This document shows, one piece after another, positions 33,179-42,790 of a stretch of 63,881 nucleotides of DNA. The notes below the pieces were generated by a model. It did no database searches and had not been told where the DNA came from. It was given only the letters and a program-made list of their open reading frames with translations. The stretch comes from Planctomycetota bacterium (GTDB lineage: Bacteria; Planctomycetota; MHYJ01; WSZJ01), in contig WSZJ01000002.1 in the NCBI GenBank assembly GCA_009773755.1, forward strand, positions 1-63,881, read 5' to 3'. Both the position numbers and the translations under genes were made by a program. Each line of letters begins with the position of its first letter. Within the stretch, counting starts at the first letter, position 1.

Positions 33179-35269
33179 TCATTTGGTTTTCGGTGCTGGC
33201 TTGAGGTCATCCAGAAACTCAGACGCCGGCGCTGTAGCGGTGATCAGCAACTGATCCCGCGCCCGGGTGCACGCGACGTAAAGCAGGTGGCGCTCGGTGT
33301 TGTAGACCTCCTCCAGATCGCCATCATCCGTGACTTCCCCGATTCGCTGCTGCGAAGGAATGACCTCGTCGTCGCAGGCCATGACCGCGACCGCCCGGAA
33401 CTCCAGGCCCTTCGCCACATGCATGGTGCAGACCGCGACTTGGCCACTCATCGTCTCCACGTTCTCGTCCAGGAACGAGAACGGCAGACCAGCGGACTCA
33501 ACTGCCTTTTGCGCGCGATCGAACTCGGCGCCAGATCGGACGAACACGCCGATTTCGTGGGGCAGGAGGCCCTCTTTCGTGAGCCCGGACAGCCAGAGGC
33601 CGACGGCCTCGATCTCGGCGTCCTGGCGATCGAAGATGCGGATGTTCGGCGCCGGGCCGTTGAAGACAGAGATGGTCTTGTCGCGTTCCTCGGTCAAGCC
33701 GTCGGCGTCCGTGACTTCAGGACCGAGGAGGCGGTCGGCCTGCATCCGGATCTGGTGCGACGTGCGGTAGTTGACATGGAGCGTCTTCGAGCGCCCGCGG
33801 ATGTCCACTCCCAGTGCCTTCCAGGAGAACGGCTGCTGAAAGATGCGCTGGCCCAGGTCGCCTGCGAAGAAAAGGCTGTTAGGCCGGTCGCCGCCCATCG
33901 CCGCGAAGAACCGGAGGTGCGCGACGCCGATGTCCTGCGCCTCGTCCACGACGGCGAACTCGAAGGGCGGTTTGGTGCCGCCCTCAAGAGCGCGCGCAAG
34001 GCGACTGAACATTCCGGAGAACGTCGTCAATTTGGCCGCCGCCAGCCGAACGCGGAGTTTGTCGTAAATGGCCCAGAGCGTGACGCGCTGACTTTCCGGC
34101 AGCCGGGTCTTTCGTCCCAGGCGGCGCACGTCGCGGTACTGCTCCCAGGTCTCCACCTGCCAGGCATCGACGACTTGATCCCACTCCGAGAGCAGGAAGC
34201 CGAAACTGAACTTGTGGCCGGCGACTTCCGCGGCGGCGTTGCGAAGGTGCTGGGCGATCTCATCTCGCGACGCGATGAAGATCGGGCCGACCAGCGACCT
34301 GAACAGACGATTGCCAATAGCATTCAGCGAGTGAATCTCCAGGCGTTCGGCGAGGCGCGGCTCGTTTCCAATGAGCCTCCTGAGCCTCGTCCGGAGCGAG
34401 CTGGCGAGAGTGTCCGAGAACGTTGCCAGCAGCACCCGCGCGTTGGGATTCGAGCGGGCGAGGAAAACGGCCCGATGAAGTGCCACGATCGTCTTTCCGG
34501 TCCCTGCGGAACCGGCGACCCGAGCGGGGCCGCTATAGGAAGCCTCGGCGACCTGGCGTTGGGTCGGGTGAAGGAAGACGGTCCACTTCTCCCACGGATA
34601 TTCGAGAGCGCGCTGCAACTCCTCGATGTTCGTCATGACCCGGAAGCGCCGCTGCGCGTCGGGGTGCTCGAACGGGTCGCTTCCGACGGCCGCGGGCTTC
34701 GCGACCTGAGGCTGCCCGCCGGTGGCGAGTTCCAACAGGGCTTCCGCGGCCTCGCTGGGTAGATGGTCCGCCAGCGCGAGCAAGGTGTCCTCGTTCGCCT
34801 GCCGCACATCGTTCAGCCACTCCTGCGGCACGCCGTATCCCAAAAGCTGCGCGTCGTCATATTTCGCGAAGAGCAGTGGCTTGGGCGCCGGCAGTAATTC
34901 CTTCTGAACGTAGACCGGCACGACGACCTCTTTGAACGTCTCGCGCAACTCCACCAGTTGTGCCGCGCCCGTCTTCGGGTGGATCTCCAGCTTGCGCCGC
35001 TCTGCCCACTGGTACGCCTTGTCGTGATGATCGACGTAGCAGAGGAGCAGGCTCTCCGCGCTCCGGTGGACGATCATCCGGACGTCGCTGCTGACGCGCA
35101 CTGACCAGAAATTCTTGTCCTTCGCCCTGTCGAGCTTGTGAAAGCTCATGCCGGGACTGGCCGGGTTGAGTTGCATGTCGAAGGCGGTCGTCTTCACGGC
35201 CTTCTGCTCGTCACCCGTGAGCCGGGCGAGACTGTCCGTGAAAGTGTCGGCGATTCGAAGTTCGATCAC
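33179..35269 (-). CDS. RelE/ParE-like domain fused to a UvrD/Rep-type helicase
   Basis: The product has 696 residues. Residues 1-92 resemble a RelE/ParE-type toxin fold (FTDSLARLTGDEQKAVKTTA, then LDRAKDKNFWSVRVSSDVRM and LLLCYVDHHDKAYQWAERRK). From about residue 215 a superfamily 1A helicase follows: GSAGTGKT (253-260), VVDEAQDIG, VNYRTSHQI, TMHVAKGLEFRAVAV and LLYVACTRARDQ. The GTG at 35269 overlaps the stop of the methyltransferase gene as GTGA, which fixes the start and implies coupling. Whether the toxin-like part is active or only a fold for nucleic-acid binding is unknown. Confidence 0.85.
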   Translation of the reverse strand: MIELRIADTFTDSLARLTGDEQKAVKTTAFDMQLNPASPGMSFHKLDRAKDKNFWSVRVSSDVRMIVHRSAESLLLCYVDHHDKAYQWAERRKLEIHPKTGAAQLVELRETFKEVVVPVYVQKELLPAPKPLLFAKYDDAQLLGYGVPQEWLNDVRQANEDTLLALADHLPSEAAEALLELATGGQPQVAKPAAVGSDPFEHPDAQRRFRVMTNIEELQRALEYPWEKWTVFLHPTQRQVAEASYSGPARVAGSAGTGKTIVALHRAVFLARSNPNARVLLATFSDTLASSLRTRLRRLIGNEPRLAERLEIHSLNAIGNRLFRSLVGPIFIASRDEIAQHLRNAAAEVAGHKFSFGFLLSEWDQVVDAWQVETWEQYRDVRRLGRKTRLPESQRVTLWAIYDKLRVRLAAAKLTTFSGMFSRLARALEGGTKPPFEFAVVDEAQDIGVAHLRFFAAMGGDRPNSLFFAGDLGQRIFQQPFSWKALGVDIRGRSKTLHVNYRTSHQIRMQADRLLGPEVTDADGLTEERDKTISVFNGPAPNIRIFDRQDAEIEAVGLWLSGLTKEGLLPHEIGVFVRSGAEFDRAQKAVESAGLPFSFLDENVETMSGQVAVCTMHVAKGLEFRAVAVMACDDEVIPSQQRIGEVTDDGDLEEVYNTERHLLYVACTRARDQLLITATAPASEFLDDLKPAPKTK

Positions 35270-38070
35270 GGCGTCTTGAAGATCTTCATGACCTCGTCGC
35301 CGAGGTGATTGATCACCTTGACCGCAATCCGGCCGGACTTCGGTTTTGGGAAGGGACGCGATGTGTCGCTGTGAAGCGTCTCCCAAGCCTCCGCGTTGAT
35401 CTCGGCCTTGAGAGTTGTCTTGAGGGCGGAGTAGGGATCGTTCTGCCCGAGGAAGTAGGCGTGCCGGACGAAGAAACTCTCCTCGTTGTAGTCGGTGTCG
35501 ATGAACCAGCACGCGATTCCGTCCGGCCCGTCGCTGCGGACCTCGCCGGTGTTGGGGTGGAAGACATCCACGCCCTTGACCTGGACTTGCATCATGCCCT
35601 TTCCGACTTCCTTGATGTCGATGTCCGGCTCGCCGAAAACAACAAAGAGATTCCCCTTGCCCGTGTTTTTCAGGTCCTCGGCCATGTGAAGGTCGGCGTT
35701 CATGCGGGCCTTGAGCACCGTGATCCGGCCGAGCTTATTGAATTCCGTCGTATGCGCTTCGTAGTTGAAAGCGCAGGCGATCAAAACATCGAAATTCGCG
35801 TCTCCGGCTTCTCGGGCCGCTTCGACAAGATCGGCTCGGGTGACCGTGCCGAACTCCGGGCCGATGAAAATGGCTGCGCGCCGCTCGGTTCCCTTGGCGC
35901 CGCCTCCCTCCAGGTAACGCCCTTCGGCGCAGATGAACCGCCCCGGCCACGGGATGAGCGCGGTGAACGAAATCCGGTCCTCCTTGTGCGCCTGCTGGAC
36001 TCCGGCCGACCTCAGGTTCTCCATGATCATCTTGGAAAACGTCTGGGTCTCGGCGTATGGAGCGCCGGCTTCGGAGACCTTTTCAATCAATTCGTCGTCT
36101 GCGCCGACTGCCAGCACACGGTGAGGAGAAAGACTTTCGACGGTGAATGGTCCTGCAACTCGGACGATCTTCTTGTCTTCGTAGGGCTTATCGTAGAGGA
36201 ACTCGGACTCCGCCTTGGCGGCGATGGACTTGTCGATTTCCTGCTGCCTGGCGACGCGGGCCTGCCACCAGGCCACGTGCAACTTCTTGACGGCGTCCGG
36301 CCATTTGGCTTCGGCTTCGCGCGGGATCTCCCACTCCTGCCAGGTTTTCTTGAGCGCGGCGTTCAGCTTCTCGCGCAATGGTTCCAGCTTCGCCTGCCAC
36401 TGCCCCCAGATGACATCGATCTCTGCGTTGGTCGCGATGGACTTGAGGGTGACGTGAGGCACGCGCTCATATACAAAACCGTGGCGAATATTCCCTTGCA
36501 CGGGCTGCGTACTCGGCGCTTTACGAGTGACTTCGGCCTCCTTGAGCTGTCCGTCGCGCGAGTCCACCAAGGTGTAAAACGGAAATCTGGCTCCCATGAT
36601 GCGGGCACGAGCCAGCGCCAAGGCTACGCGCGACGTGTCGATGGTGATCCAGCGGCGACCCCACTGCTCGGCGACGGTGGCGGTGGTGCCGGAACCGCAG
36701 GTTGGGTCGAGCACGAGGTCGCCGGGATCGGTGGCCATGTGGACACAGCGTTGGATAACCGTGCTTGAAGTCTGCACCACGTAGATCCGGTCAAGTGCGC
36801 CGCGAACATCCATCCAAATGTTGTTCATGTTGATGACCGGGAAATCTTCGATGAATCGCTTGTAGATGCGAACACCAGGTCGATTCATCAGTCGCGAGGC
36901 TCGAGCCAAGCGGGCCATGCCATCAAGCGTGGTCTTCCAGTTCTTTGTCTTTCCGGGATCAACCGTGATTCCGTTCCACGAAAATGGAACAGACGTATTC
37001 TGACGAAACCCGTCTGAAATCGCTGAGTCGGTCGCGAATATCCGTCGGCCTGGAAGGAGAGCGCCCTGCGGGTCAAAATCTTCACCGTTGAGCGGCCTTT
37101 GTTCACCGGAGGCGAGTTCGATTTGCGAGTACTCCGAGCCGCCTTCTTCACCTTGGATCTTCGGGAGAAGTAGCTGCCGATACTTCACTTGCTTCAGGTC
37201 CTTCGCGTAGCTCAGGACAAAGTCGATGACCGTTGAAAGTGTCTCCTTCGTGGCGCCGCCAGTTTTCCGGACCACGATCATTGATAGGAAGTTCTCCTCT
37301 CCAAACACCTCATCCATCACCGCTCGGACGCGGTGGACGTTTTCATCGCCGATTTGTACGAAGATGGAGCCGGACTCGGTGAGGAGATCGCGAGCGACGG
37401 TGAGCCGGTCTCGCAGGTAGGTGAGGTAGCTGTGGATACCATCGCGCCATGTATCACGGAAGGCTTTCACCTGCTCGGGCTCGCGGGTGATGTGCTCGGC
37501 ATTGCCGTCCTTCACGTCTCGGCTTGTGGTGGACCATTGGAAGTTGCTGTTGAATTTGATGCCGTAGGGCGGGTCTAGGTAGATGCACTGAACCTTTCCG
37601 CGAAGGCCCTCGCGTTCGGCCAGGCTCGCCATGACCTGCAGCGAGTCGCCGAGGATCATCCGGTTCGACCAGTTCTGGTCGTGCTGATAGAACTCGGTCT
37701 TGTCCACGCCCTTGGGGATTCCGTTGAAATCGGCGAACAAGTCAACCTGCTGAGGCTGTCCGGCCTTCTGTTCCTGTTCCTTCGTCTCTCGAAGGAGTTC
37801 GTCGATCAGCGCCTTGGGGTGGACCTTCTCCTGGATGTACAGCGGCGGTGCGTGGACGACGAGATCGCTCCAGTCCTTCTCGTCCTTGCCCCGCCAGACG
37901 AGCTGGGGGTCGAGGTCGCGGTTCCGGCGATCAAATGCGATGCGAATCGGGTCCTGCTCCTTCTTCTGCAGGACGGACTGAAACTCCGCGGTGGGGATGT
38001 TCTTTCGCGTGGCTTCCTGATGCTTGAGCGCCTCGACCGACTTCTTCACGGGATTCTTCGCCATGCTCAT
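35266..38070 (-). CDS. Type III-like DNA adenine methyltransferase (Mod)
   Basis: The product has 934 residues. DPPY (166-169, in CIYLDPPYGIKFN) comes before the SAM-binding LDPTCGSGTT (454-463), the beta-class order of N6-adenine methyltransferases used in type III systems. The C-terminal 400 residues are long for Mod and may hold target recognition or partner contacts. The ATG overlaps the stop of the upstream Res-like gene by 4 bp (ATGA), and the stop overlaps the helicase start. It would methylate host sites so that the Res-like partner spares them. Confidence 0.9.
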   Translation of the reverse strand: MSMAKNPVKKSVEALKHQEATRKNIPTAEFQSVLQKKEQDPIRIAFDRRNRDLDPQLVWRGKDEKDWSDLVVHAPPLYIQEKVHPKALIDELLRETKEQEQKAGQPQQVDLFADFNGIPKGVDKTEFYQHDQNWSNRMILGDSLQVMASLAEREGLRGKVQCIYLDPPYGIKFNSNFQWSTTSRDVKDGNAEHITREPEQVKAFRDTWRDGIHSYLTYLRDRLTVARDLLTESGSIFVQIGDENVHRVRAVMDEVFGEENFLSMIVVRKTGGATKETLSTVIDFVLSYAKDLKQVKYRQLLLPKIQGEEGGSEYSQIELASGEQRPLNGEDFDPQGALLPGRRIFATDSAISDGFRQNTSVPFSWNGITVDPGKTKNWKTTLDGMARLARASRLMNRPGVRIYKRFIEDFPVINMNNIWMDVRGALDRIYVVQTSSTVIQRCVHMATDPGDLVLDPTCGSGTTATVAEQWGRRWITIDTSRVALALARARIMGARFPFYTLVDSRDGQLKEAEVTRKAPSTQPVQGNIRHGFVYERVPHVTLKSIATNAEIDVIWGQWQAKLEPLREKLNAALKKTWQEWEIPREAEAKWPDAVKKLHVAWWQARVARQQEIDKSIAAKAESEFLYDKPYEDKKIVRVAGPFTVESLSPHRVLAVGADDELIEKVSEAGAPYAETQTFSKMIMENLRSAGVQQAHKEDRISFTALIPWPGRFICAEGRYLEGGGAKGTERRAAIFIGPEFGTVTRADLVEAAREAGDANFDVLIACAFNYEAHTTEFNKLGRITVLKARMNADLHMAEDLKNTGKGNLFVVFGEPDIDIKEVGKGMMQVQVKGVDVFHPNTGEVRSDGPDGIACWFIDTDYNEESFFVRHAYFLGQNDPYSALKTTLKAEINAEAWETLHSDTSRPFPKPKSGRIAVKVINHLGDEVMKIFKTP

Positions 38071-41000
38071 TTCCCCCGGGCCGCGGCCTGGGCCGTGGCA
38101 GTAACGATCATCTTGTTGAACTCAGCTTCGACCTTGGCCTTGAAGTCCGTCTCGATCTGGTAGACGTCTCGGAATTCAGCGAACGCCCAGCGACCGTGCT
38201 GCTTGAGTTGGTTCACGCCGGGCAGCCAGGAGGTCTCCATCGTCGCCTTTTTCTCCTTCGCGTCCTCGCGCCGGTAACCCTTGATCTCGACGATCAGGTT
38301 CAGCAGGTCGTCCTCGCCATGCCCGTCATCAACCCGAACGATGAAGTCGGGGATGTACTTGCGCGATTCGGAGCCGAACCGGTACGGAACTTCCAGCCCG
38401 AGGTTGTGGTTCTTCACGTAAGCGCGCACGCGCGGGTGCGCTTCCGCGACGCGGCAGAATTCCGCTTCCCAATCGCTGTCGAGGACAACGAAGTTCACCT
38501 GGCAGCGACGCGGATCAGTCGTCCAGCGGTCCTGCTTGGATGTGTTGAAGTTCACGTGGGCGGTCGAGCCGACCGGATTGTAGGGGTCGAGAACCGCGAG
38601 CAGTGGCTTCTCGCCAACGTGAGCGCGGGTAATCCCGGCGGCGATCTTTCCGCAGGCCATTTCTGCCAGCGTCTTGTACTTCAGCTGGGCGGGATAGGTT
38701 CCCCCCTTACAGTGCAGGGAGCCGTCGAGCCACTGGCGCGCGATTCGCTTGAGCTGCCCAAAAAGGTGGAGAGGCGGTTCCTCTCCGGGCTTGCGAAATT
38801 GCGTGAGCACGAGATGGGAAGTCAGCTCGTACAGGACCTGCGATGGGCGCACGTCGCCGGTGTGGATCAAGTCCAAGTTCACTTGTTCGCCGATGATCCC
38901 CGAGTTCTGCGTGGTGGTCGCGCCAATCAAGTCGGGCGTCAGCTCAAGCACCGATTCGTCGTTGAACACCGCCGAGAGCCGGTCCTCCGGCAACTCGACG
39001 CGATATCCGACGACGCGGGGGAACCGGATCTCCAGCCCGTCCCGCTCCGGACGAACCGCCTTGATCTGGATGGTTTCTCGAGGCGGCTGCGGCGGAGCGA
39101 CGACGGGCTTCGCGGTGAAGTCGAATGGAATCCCCAGCACGTCCGCGTACTCGACGTTGAACAGCCCCTTCTCGTTCAAGTCGTACGATTGCCGCCGGAG
39201 GGCGCGGCCGATGACCTGCTCGCACAGGAGCTGCGTTCCGAACGCGCGAACGCCGAGGACGTGCGTGACCGTATTGGCGTCCCATCCCTCAGTCAGCATG
39301 GAGACGGAGACGACGCAGCGGATTCCGCCGCCGAGCCGGCCATTCCGCCCCACGGTGTTCATGACCTCCCGGAGCAGGTCCTGATCGGTCAGGTTTTCGG
39401 CCTGCCGAGCGTCTCCGGTGCGCTCGACGATCTCGCGCCGGAACCGATCGATCTCGTCCGCCGCCATCGCCCGGAACTTGTCGTCGAGGGCGTCCCCGGA
39501 TTCGAGCTGCTCGCTGTCGATGAGCAAGGTCCTCGGCTTGGCGAACGGGTTCCCGTTCTCATCGAAATTCCGGAATAGTTCGAGGCGGCCGTTCATCAGC
39601 GTCGAAGACTTGTCCTCGTTCTCGCGCTGAAATCCTGAGATGTAGTCGTAGACCAGCTTCGACGTGGATGTGTTGTTGCAGACCACGATGAAGCAGGGCG
39701 GGACATCGACCTTGGCGCTTTCCCACAGCCGGAAAGTTTTCGCGTAGTGGCCGTAGAGGGCCTCGAGAGCCGTCTGAAGCTGAGTCGGGATGCTGAGCGG
39801 GTCGAGGTCCTCAGTCTTTCCGCGTCCCTTCTTCGGCATCTTCGCCCGGATGTGTTCCCAGAGATTCCTGAACATCGGCATCTCGTTGCCGGGGATGTTG
39901 TCAGCCACCGGGACGCGCGGGAGTTTGACGATGCCGCATTCGATCGCGTCCATCAGCGAGAAGTCGCTCATTGTCCAGGGGAACAACGTTCCCTCTGCGT
40001 ACCCCGAACCGCGGAGGAAAAACGGCGTGGCGGACAAGTCGATGACCCGAAGTAGGCCGAGGTTGCGATTCACGGTCTCAAGGCCAGTGATCCACATGCG
40101 CGCCGCTTCGTTCCTCTTCTCGGCTTCTTTCCGGTCGTCGCCCTTGAGGTCGTCATCGACCGCTTCAACGCCGGGTTTTTGCCGGTAGCAATGGTGCGCT
40201 TCGTCGTTCAGCACGAGGATGTTCTTGATTCCCATCAAGTCCGGCATGACGCGCTGGATCATCTGACCTTCGGTTTCCAGCGTGTTCAGTTCATCGCCGG
40301 TACGCCCCTGAAGGAGCAAGCGCCCGCCCTTGGACAGATCGACGCGCTCCCGAAGCTTGAATGAGTGGCGATTGGTGATGACGATTTTTGCGCGGTTCAC
40401 GTCGTCCAGCATGTCGGTCGGCACGAGTTCTCGGCTCCGGTAGTAGCTGTCCGGATCGTTCGGCTGAAGTACCCGCAGGCGGTCCTTGATCGTCAGCCCG
40501 GGGGCGACGACGAGGAATCCGCGCGTGAACTTCTTCCCCGATGGGCGCCGCACAGCGTTGATCGTCTGCCAGGCGATCAGCATCGCCATCACGGTCGTCT
40601 TGCCCGCGCCCGTCGCCAGCTTGAGCGCGAGGCGCGAGAGTTCAGGATTGGCCTCGTGGTTCGAGTTCGCGAGATGCTCGACGATCGCTTCGCCGGTTTT
40701 CCCTATGTGCGGAGCGACCTCGGTGAGCCAGATCGCCGTCTCGACCGCTTCGACCTGGCAAAAGAACGGACGGATTCCGCTGAACTTGTGATGACGCCAG
40801 TGCTGAAGCAGGCGAGCGGTTTCCGGCGTAACGTGCCAGTCGTTCGGGTTCGGCAGGCTCCGCCAAAGCTCAACCCGCCCGCGAACCTGGTTGATCATCG
40901 ACGTGGCGTCGTACTGCTTCTCCTTCGTCGACAGCCCTTTCCCCTCGTCGAACACCATCTCCGGCTGAACCGCCTGGCCCCGCTGCTTCTTCGGCTTCGG

Positions 41001-41141
41001 GATCGGAGTGATGAAGTCCGCCCTGCGCCGGCTCTCGATGAGCTGCTGCGTCGGCTGCCCTTCGGCATCCAACTCCCAGTGCCTGCGGGGGCACTCGTAA
41101 GGGGAGTTCAGAATCGGGTGGTCGAAGAACTCGTTGGCCAT
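38067..41141 (-). CDS. Type III-like restriction helicase-nuclease (Res)
   Basis: The product has 1024 residues. Helicase motifs: ALKLATGAGKTTVMAML (P-loop 176-183), LVLNDEAHHCYR (DEAH), IDLSATPFFLRG, SVSMLTEGWDANTVTHVLG and QVIGRALRRQSYD. The C-terminus carries a nuclease core, PDFIVRVDD (P931-D932) followed by LIVEIKGYR (E952, K954). This is the Res architecture, although Res precedes Mod here, opposite to classic type III operons. It is the first gene of the coupled operon. The ATG is at 41141, and the upstream 137 bp contain its likely promoter. Confidence 0.9.
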   Translation of the reverse strand: MANEFFDHPILNSPYECPRRHWELDAEGQPTQQLIESRRRADFITPIPKPKKQRGQAVQPEMVFDEGKGLSTKEKQYDATSMINQVRGRVELWRSLPNPNDWHVTPETARLLQHWRHHKFSGIRPFFCQVEAVETAIWLTEVAPHIGKTGEAIVEHLANSNHEANPELSRLALKLATGAGKTTVMAMLIAWQTINAVRRPSGKKFTRGFLVVAPGLTIKDRLRVLQPNDPDSYYRSRELVPTDMLDDVNRAKIVITNRHSFKLRERVDLSKGGRLLLQGRTGDELNTLETEGQMIQRVMPDLMGIKNILVLNDEAHHCYRQKPGVEAVDDDLKGDDRKEAEKRNEAARMWITGLETVNRNLGLLRVIDLSATPFFLRGSGYAEGTLFPWTMSDFSLMDAIECGIVKLPRVPVADNIPGNEMPMFRNLWEHIRAKMPKKGRGKTEDLDPLSIPTQLQTALEALYGHYAKTFRLWESAKVDVPPCFIVVCNNTSTSKLVYDYISGFQRENEDKSSTLMNGRLELFRNFDENGNPFAKPRTLLIDSEQLESGDALDDKFRAMAADEIDRFRREIVERTGDARQAENLTDQDLLREVMNTVGRNGRLGGGIRCVVSVSMLTEGWDANTVTHVLGVRAFGTQLLCEQVIGRALRRQSYDLNEKGLFNVEYADVLGIPFDFTAKPVVAPPQPPRETIQIKAVRPERDGLEIRFPRVVGYRVELPEDRLSAVFNDESVLELTPDLIGATTTQNSGIIGEQVNLDLIHTGDVRPSQVLYELTSHLVLTQFRKPGEEPPLHLFGQLKRIARQWLDGSLHCKGGTYPAQLKYKTLAEMACGKIAAGITRAHVGEKPLLAVLDPYNPVGSTAHVNFNTSKQDRWTTDPRRCQVNFVVLDSDWEAEFCRVAEAHPRVRAYVKNHNLGLEVPYRFGSESRKYIPDFIVRVDDGHGEDDLLNLIVEIKGYRREDAKEKKATMETSWLPGVNQLKQHGRWAFAEFRDVYQIETDFKAKVEAEFNKMIVTATAQAAARGK

Positions 41142-41278
41142 TCTCAGTTCCTGTAGTCGAAGCCGCCGGTCAGGTCGAAGCCACTCCCTGACAAAGTGAT
41201 GATGGTGCGTTCGGGTCCCCGCGACCCGCCGCCATTCTCTTTACGCCCTCCCGGAGCGAGCGGCGAGTATACCGACCC

Positions 41279-41782
41279 TCATCTCCGTCGTTCAGGATCT
41301 GCTGCGCGGATCTTCGCGGTGATTTCGCGGCACTCGGCATCTCCGCAGACGCCGGGGCCGAGGACGAGACGGTGGGAGTTCGTGTGCTCGGCCCGCTTCG
41401 CCAGCCGCCCAACCGCGGAGTGTGGGATCTGCCATGCTTCCAGCACTTCAAAATCCCGATCCAGGAACACGGCGATGATGAAATCGAACACCTTGCCATC
41501 GAGATTTCGGATCGCGCTCAATTGGCGGGAGTCGCCACCCTTCGGCAACCAGCGCGTCTTGACCTGAAGGCGCGTCCCGTCCGGCGTTACGACATCCGCG
41601 CCTTTGCTCGAGTTGCCGCGGCGTTCCCCGCCAAAAGCCCGAGAAACTAGCCACTCTCCGTATCCACCAACCGGGCTGTCCTTGGTGCGCGAGATGTCCA
41701 ACTTCTCTAGGGATTCCAGGATTTCGCGATAGGAGTGAAGCAGAGCCTTCGCCCCGAGCCCGGACGCCTTTGAGACGGCCAT
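41279..41782 (-). CDS. Small restriction-fold candidate protein
   Basis: The product has 167 residues. GGYGEWLVSRAFGG then NSSKGADVVTPDGTRLQVKT suggests a PD-(D/E)XK-like core (E in GEWLV, D in GADVV, Q-x-K in LQVKT). The later KVFDFIIAVFLDRDFEVLEA strand fits such a fold. AAGGAG lies 7 nt before the ATG. It is 137 bp upstream of the restriction operon on the same strand and may belong to it. I do not know its family. Confidence 0.6.
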   Translation of the reverse strand: MAVSKASGLGAKALLHSYREILESLEKLDISRTKDSPVGGYGEWLVSRAFGGERRGNSSKGADVVTPDGTRLQVKTRWLPKGGDSRQLSAIRNLDGKVFDFIIAVFLDRDFEVLEAWQIPHSAVGRLAKRAEHTNSHRLVLGPGVCGDAECREITAKIRAADPERRR

Positions 41783-42037
41783 GATTCTTCTCCTTGGGAT
41801 GGCTACGAACGCGCGACTTCAGGGCGCATTATCAACATGCTGACGCCCCGCCAGCCAAGCGTACAGGCGCCTCCCACCAGAGGAGGCGTAGATGAAGCTC
41901 GATCATCCGATCCATGACTTTCGGATCCAGATCCGCGCAAACCAGCGCAGCCCGCAACGACGCTGGAGTACGCGAGAGTCGCAGATGACCGGGGCGCGGA
42001 GACAGTCACTGGAATGTAGCTCCGGCTCGACGAGCCG

Positions 42038-42565
42038 TCAGCGAGCGGGCATCGAACTATCGGACCTCAGTCGGCGCAGCCGCCCCGTCGAGCAGGGACA
42101 GAGGTACACCGGATTCCGCTGCGCGATGCTGCGAATGCGGCGGTGGAATTGTCTCCACTCACGGGCGCTTTCAAACTCCACCTTGGGACGATCCTCGATC
42201 ACAAAGATCAGGCTTCCGTACGACTCGACCCTTCGTTTTCTCGCGACGTTCGAGCGATCCGTCCAAGCTGCTGTCAGGACTTCAACGAACCAAATCCGGA
42301 CTCCCCTGAGGAAGGCAAAATCTGGGCAGGCACCGGCTCCATCGACGGTGACTCCACGGGGATACACGACGTGACCCTTTCGCTGAAAGAAACGCAGGGC
42401 TGCGCGACGCACGATTCCATGAACGGGGTAGCGCCGTTCCATTCGGCGCTGTGCCTCACATACCGTCTGTAGGTTATTGAGATAGTCGTAGCAGCAGACG
42501 GTCAGGTCACACCGAAGATCGAGCCTCGTTCGGCGCCGAAGCTCTCGAAGTGTGATACTCCCCAT
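42038..42565 (-). CDS. Hypothetical protein, weak nuclease-like pattern
   Basis: The product has 175 residues. I do not recognise it. CPDFAFLRGVRIWFVEVLT has a Pro-Asp then Glu-x pattern that loosely recalls PD-(D/E)XK folds, but the lysine is missing. The region is rich in Arg and Cys. The ATG at 42565 is chosen because the upstream part of the frame is low-complexity and overlaps the divergent promoter region. Confidence 0.4.
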   Translation of the reverse strand: MGSITLRELRRRTRLDLRCDLTVCCYDYLNNLQTVCEAQRRMERRYPVHGIVRRAALRFFQRKGHVVYPRGVTVDGAGACPDFAFLRGVRIWFVEVLTAAWTDRSNVARKRRVESYGSLIFVIEDRPKVEFESAREWRQFHRRIRSIAQRNPVYLCPCSTGRLRRLRSDSSMPAR

Positions 42566-42790
42566 GGTCGAAAGTCTACGTTGCCGCGAGACTCTCGCGA
42601 ACTCGAATAACGAGGGGAGGCAAGAGCTGCCGGCCGAGGACTTGGCGCAGCCAATGGGGAGGGAAATCAGGGTTGCCCCGGCCGGCAAGCGGGACTCTAC
42701 GCATGCTGGTCGGCAGGTCAAGACGCGCTTGATTTGAGCCACCGCTTTGGCGCATCGTGGTCAGCATCTGTGGGTATGGGAGCCGCGGTC

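Noticed and set aside
33155-39578. Long plus-strand frames (33155-34762, 35305-36768, 38196-39578) across the restriction operon
   Set aside because: All lie opposite genes with clear helicase, methyltransferase or nuclease motifs and have no motifs themselves.
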